The notes beneath the pieces were generated by a model, which searched no databases, was not told the DNA's origin, and saw only the letters and a program-made list of their open reading frames with translations. The translations under genes and the position numbers were made by a program. This document shows, piece after piece, positions 6,019 through 7,848 of a stretch of DNA of 7,848 bases (positions within the stretch are counted from its first letter, which is position 1; each line of letters starts with the position of its first letter). This DNA is from JANLSE01 sp038214135. Lineage in GTDB: Bacteria; Chloroflexota; Chloroflexia; Chloroflexales; Roseiflexaceae. The stretch spans positions 1 through 7,848 of the forward strand of contig JBBQSD010000204.1 of assembly GCA_038214135.1 (NCBI GenBank). Reading direction: 5' to 3'.

Positions 6019-6109
6019 TCTGGCCAACTTATGCTAGTATGGGGTTGCATATGTGTCACCCTGGGAGAGACATAGCGCTGCTGAGGGGGGGTATAGAGCA
6101 GGGGTTTCT
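6019..6109 (+). other. Short spacer before the DsrE-like gene
   Basis: This 91-base spacer separates the hydrolase remnant from the DsrE-like gene. It contains a run of seven Gs (CTGAGGGGGGGTAT) and the AGGGG ribosome site. I see no strong promoter or hairpin. A TAGTAT box near 6035 is too weak to call. Confidence 0.4.
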
Positions 6110-6475
6110 ATGAAGGTCGCGTATATCTTTAGTACATCGGGCCATACCGCCAGCTACAAACTGGGCAAGATGATTCTGCCACAGCTTGAGGAAGGCCGCC
6201 ATGGGGCAACTGTACTCGGGCTGTTCTTCTTCGACGATAACACCTACATTCTGCGTGCGGGTGATCCATACGGCGAGCGCTTGGCCAAGGTTGCCGCTGA
6301 ACAGGGCATCCTGCTGATGATGTGTGACCAATGTGCGTTGGAGCGCCAGCTTGCCATCGGTGAGCCAGGCAACTGCAAGCCGCATGGTACCGTGGCTGGC
6401 GTCCAGGTTGGGTGCTTCCCCGATCTGTATGCTGCGCTTGCGCCAAACCCACCTGATCAGGTGATTACGCTCTAA
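6110..6475 (+). CDS. DsrE-like small protein with four conserved-type cysteines
   Basis: The protein has 121 residues from an ATG at 6110, with a modest AGGGG site five bases upstream. The upstream in-frame ATG at 6053 would add a non-family stretch (MSPWERHSAAEGG). The N-terminus MKVAYIFSTSGHTASYKLGKMILPQL and 'GATVLGLFFFDDNTYILRAGDPYGERLAKVAAEQGILLMMCDQCALER' match DsrE/DsrF-type Rossmann-like proteins. Those usually form small homo-oligomers and relay sulfur through cysteines. Here cysteines occur at 72 and 75 (CDQC), 89 (NCKPHG) and 102 (VGCFPDLY). This pattern is close to what I recall for the DsrE-related proteins annotated as SaoD, but I cannot verify that name. A sulfur- or selenium-handling role in the cytoplasm is inferred from the family. 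No sulfur-oxidation partner gene lies nearby; it may be transcribed from its own start in 6019-6109, where I see no clear promoter. Confidence 0.75.
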   Translation: MKVAYIFSTSGHTASYKLGKMILPQLEEGRHGATVLGLFFFDDNTYILRAGDPYGERLAKVAAEQGILLMMCDQCALERQLAIGEPGNCKPHGTVAGVQVGCFPDLYAALAPNPPDQVITL

Positions 6476-6498
6476 CCAACAGCGCTACTACATAAAAA

Positions 6499-6536
6499 CG
6501 CATCTATTCAGAGTGGAAATCCCCTGAATAGATGCG
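6499..6536 (-). terminator. Intrinsic terminator between convergent genes
   Basis: Two perfect 13-base arms (CGCATCTATTCAG at 6499-6511 and its complement at 6524-6536) flank a 12-base loop. On the minus strand the hairpin is followed by TTTTTATG, giving a usable U-tract about 38 bases after the metal-permease stop. On the plus strand only GAAACG follows, so it is a poorer terminator for the DsrE-like gene, which ends 23 bases before it. It probably works mainly for the permease operon and may stop both. Confidence 0.8.
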
Positions 6537-6573
6537 AAACGATCAGGTGTGAACACAAGCAGTCAGTTTCGAA

Positions 6574-7470
6574 TTAGCCTTGCTTGCTCGGCACGAGTAC
6601 GCGCTGAGCCTCACGCATCGTCCGGCGTAGCCAGAAACGAGCCAATAGGCCACGTTTTGGTGCAAACAGCATTGCAGCAAAGAACAGCAGTGCTTGCATC
6701 ACCACAATACAACCACCCGTCGATGCATCCAGATGGAAGCTCATGTACACACCAAGGATGGATGCGAGGACAGCTGCGCCAACCGCCAGCCCCATCATAC
6801 GGTCGAAGCGGTCGGTCAGTAGGTAGCCGATGGCACCCGGTGTGATCAGCATGGCGATCACCAGAATGATCCCAACCGCCTGGAGTGCCGCAACCACCGT
6901 GAGGGCCAGCAGTGTCAGCAGCGCATAATACAGGAAGGTCGTGTTTAGGCCGATTGCCCGGGCGTGGTTTGGGTCAAAGCAGAACAGCATCAGATCACGG
7001 CGCAGGATCGCAATTGCTGCCAGCGCAATGCTACCGGCGATCAGCGTCTGGATCAGATCGTCTGGCTCGATACCAAGCACATTGCCATACAGAATATGGC
7101 TGAGGTGGACATCGCTGACGGTGCGGGAGAGTAGAATTAGGCCCAGGGCAAAAAAGGCGGTGAAAACCAACCCAATCACGGTGTCTTCCTTGATCCGTGC
7201 ATTCCGCTTGACCCAGCCGATCAGGATGGCGCTCGCCAGCCCAGAGGCAAACGCACCGAGTGCGAATGGTAGCCCCAGCAGATAGGCCACGACTACGCCC
7301 GGCAACACGGCATGTGAGAGCGCATCGCCCATGAGCGACCAGCCTTTGAGGATGAGGTAGCAGGAGAGCAGCGCACATACCACGCCAACAAAAGCGCTGA
7401 CGCCCAATGCGGTCTGCATAAATGAATACTGGAATGGCTCAACAAACCAGTTCCAGAGTGTCTCAATCAT
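6574..7470 (-). CDS. Metal ABC transporter permease (ABC-3 family, SitD/MntB-like)
   Basis: The protein has 298 residues; AGGAAG five bases before the ATG at 7470 sets the start. It is an integral membrane subunit with about eight hydrophobic segments (near residues 18-40, 55-85, 97-115, 140-156, 178-213 and 225-270). Family landmarks are the cytoplasmic coupling segment LKGWSLMGDALSHAVLPGV (41-59), DVHLSHILYGNVLGI (120-133) and the C-terminal LITPGAIGYLLTDRFDRM plus DASTGGCIVVMQALLF (248-263). With a cognate ATPase and a lipoprotein or periplasmic binding protein, such permeases import Mn2+, Zn2+ or Fe2+. The presence of a second paralogous permease 15 bases upstream points to the two-permease Sit/Mnt type rather than single-permease ZnuB. 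The metal cannot be decided here. A strong intrinsic terminator follows, so this is the last gene of the operon. Confidence 0.92.
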   Translation of the reverse strand: MIETLWNWFVEPFQYSFMQTALGVSAFVGVVCALLSCYLILKGWSLMGDALSHAVLPGVVVAYLLGLPFALGAFASGLASAILIGWVKRNARIKEDTVIGLVFTAFFALGLILLSRTVSDVHLSHILYGNVLGIEPDDLIQTLIAGSIALAAIAILRRDLMLFCFDPNHARAIGLNTTFLYYALLTLLALTVVAALQAVGIILVIAMLITPGAIGYLLTDRFDRMMGLAVGAAVLASILGVYMSFHLDASTGGCIVVMQALLFFAAMLFAPKRGLLARFWLRRTMREAQRVLVPSKQG

Positions 7471-7485
7471 GATGCTTCCTTTCGA

Positions 7486-7848
7486 TTATGCATGCACATC
7501 GGGTAGTTGTGTGGCTTCCGGTTGCCGCTGCAATAGTGTATTCCGTTGTACCCGTTTCGCCAACGCCCGGGCCAGCAATCCATCGCGGGGGGCCAACGCC
7601 AGTGCTGCCAGAAAGACGAGTGCCTGGGTGAAGACGATACAGCCACCGGTTGAGGCATTCAGATAGTAGCTGGCATAGATGCCGACAACACACGAAAAGA
7701 CGCTTGTGCTTCCGGCAATCAGCAACATGCGATCAAAGCGCTTGGTGAGAGTGTATGCAATCGCACCGGGCGTGACGAGCATTGCGACGACGAGCACAAT
7801 CCCGATTGTTTGCAGTGCAGCAACAATTGTGAGCGCCAACAACGACAG
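7486..7848 (-). CDS. Metal ABC transporter permease, paralogue (partial, N-terminus beyond the right edge)
   Basis: The frame is open from the right edge to a TAA at 7486-7488 and gives the last 120 residues of an ABC-3 family permease. LTIVAALQTIGIVLVVAMLVTPGAIAYTLTKRFDRM and NASTGGCIVFTQALVF align column for column with residues 190-263 of the neighbouring permease, with clearly more than half of the positions identical. The C-terminal tail (RVQRNTLLQRQPEATQLPDVHA) is unrelated. It lies 15 bases upstream of the second permease on the same strand, so the two are co-transcribed and probably form a heterodimeric membrane channel for Mn2+/Fe2+/Zn2+. The ATPase gene is expected just beyond the edge. 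No start, ribosome site or promoter of this gene is in view. Confidence 0.9.
   Translation of the reverse strand: MSLLALTIVAALQTIGIVLVVAMLVTPGAIAYTLTKRFDRMLLIAGSTSVFSCVVGIYASYYLNASTGGCIVFTQALVFLAALALAPRDGLLARALAKRVQRNTLLQRQPEATQLPDVHA

Noticed and set aside
6053..6109. Upstream ATG for the DsrE-like protein
   Set aside because: The added residues MSPWERHSAAEGGYRAGVS do not fit the family, whose N-terminus starts at MKVAYIFS. The ATG at 6110 has a usable ribosome site.
6056..6452. Antisense ORFs of about 107-109 residues across the DsrE-like gene
   Set aside because: They lie opposite a recognisable family member and have no ribosome site or domain.

Overview
The window looks like a chromosomal segment of a free-living, GC-moderate bacterium, most plausibly a member of the Chloroflexota (Herpetosiphon/Chloroflexales-like). 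This rests on the gene mix: an ELWxxDGT-repeat secreted protein, a DUF4331 protein paired with a TPR protein, a Gfo/Idh/MocA oxidoreductase and an Mn/Zn-type ABC importer. A GC-rich palindromic intergenic repeat fits too. The assignment is inference from style, not from a marker gene. No rRNA, tRNA, CRISPR array or complete insertion sequence is visible.

Left part (1-4582), all on the minus strand. In transcription order it holds a TPR protein with a twin-arginine-like N-terminus (4582-3236), a secreted DUF4331 protein (3106-1409), a spacer with two striking palindromes (1238-1265 and 1339-1378), and the N-terminal 359 residues of a secreted ELWxxDGT-repeat protein (1077 to beyond the left edge), which has its own extended -10 promoter. 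The TPR and DUF4331 genes look like a functional pair of exported proteins of unknown role. A 129-base gap with two small dyads separates them.

Middle part (4583-6475), plus strand. A divergent intergenic region leads into a 14-codon potential leader ORF whose stop overlaps the start of a 358-residue Gfo/Idh/MocA NAD(P)-dependent oxidoreductase. Directly after it lies what looks like a deletion scar: the well-spaced start of a second ORF, possibly a sugar phosphate isomerase/epimerase, runs after about a dozen codons into the C-terminal 60 residues of an alpha/beta hydrolase. A small four-cysteine DsrE-like protein (6110-6475) follows.

Right part (6476-7848), minus strand. A strong inverted repeat with a T-run on the minus strand ends a metal-importer operon. 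The operon shows a complete ABC-3 family permease (7470-6574) preceded, 15 bases upstream, by the C-terminal end of a paralogous permease that continues past the right edge. This is the SitC/SitD (MntB-like, two-permease) arrangement for Mn2+/Fe2+/Zn2+ uptake. The ATPase and binding protein are expected further right, outside the window.

The best candidates for a second look are the remnant junction at 5784-6018, the DUF4331/TPR exported pair, the two intergenic palindromes, and the overlapping leader ORF before the oxidoreductase.
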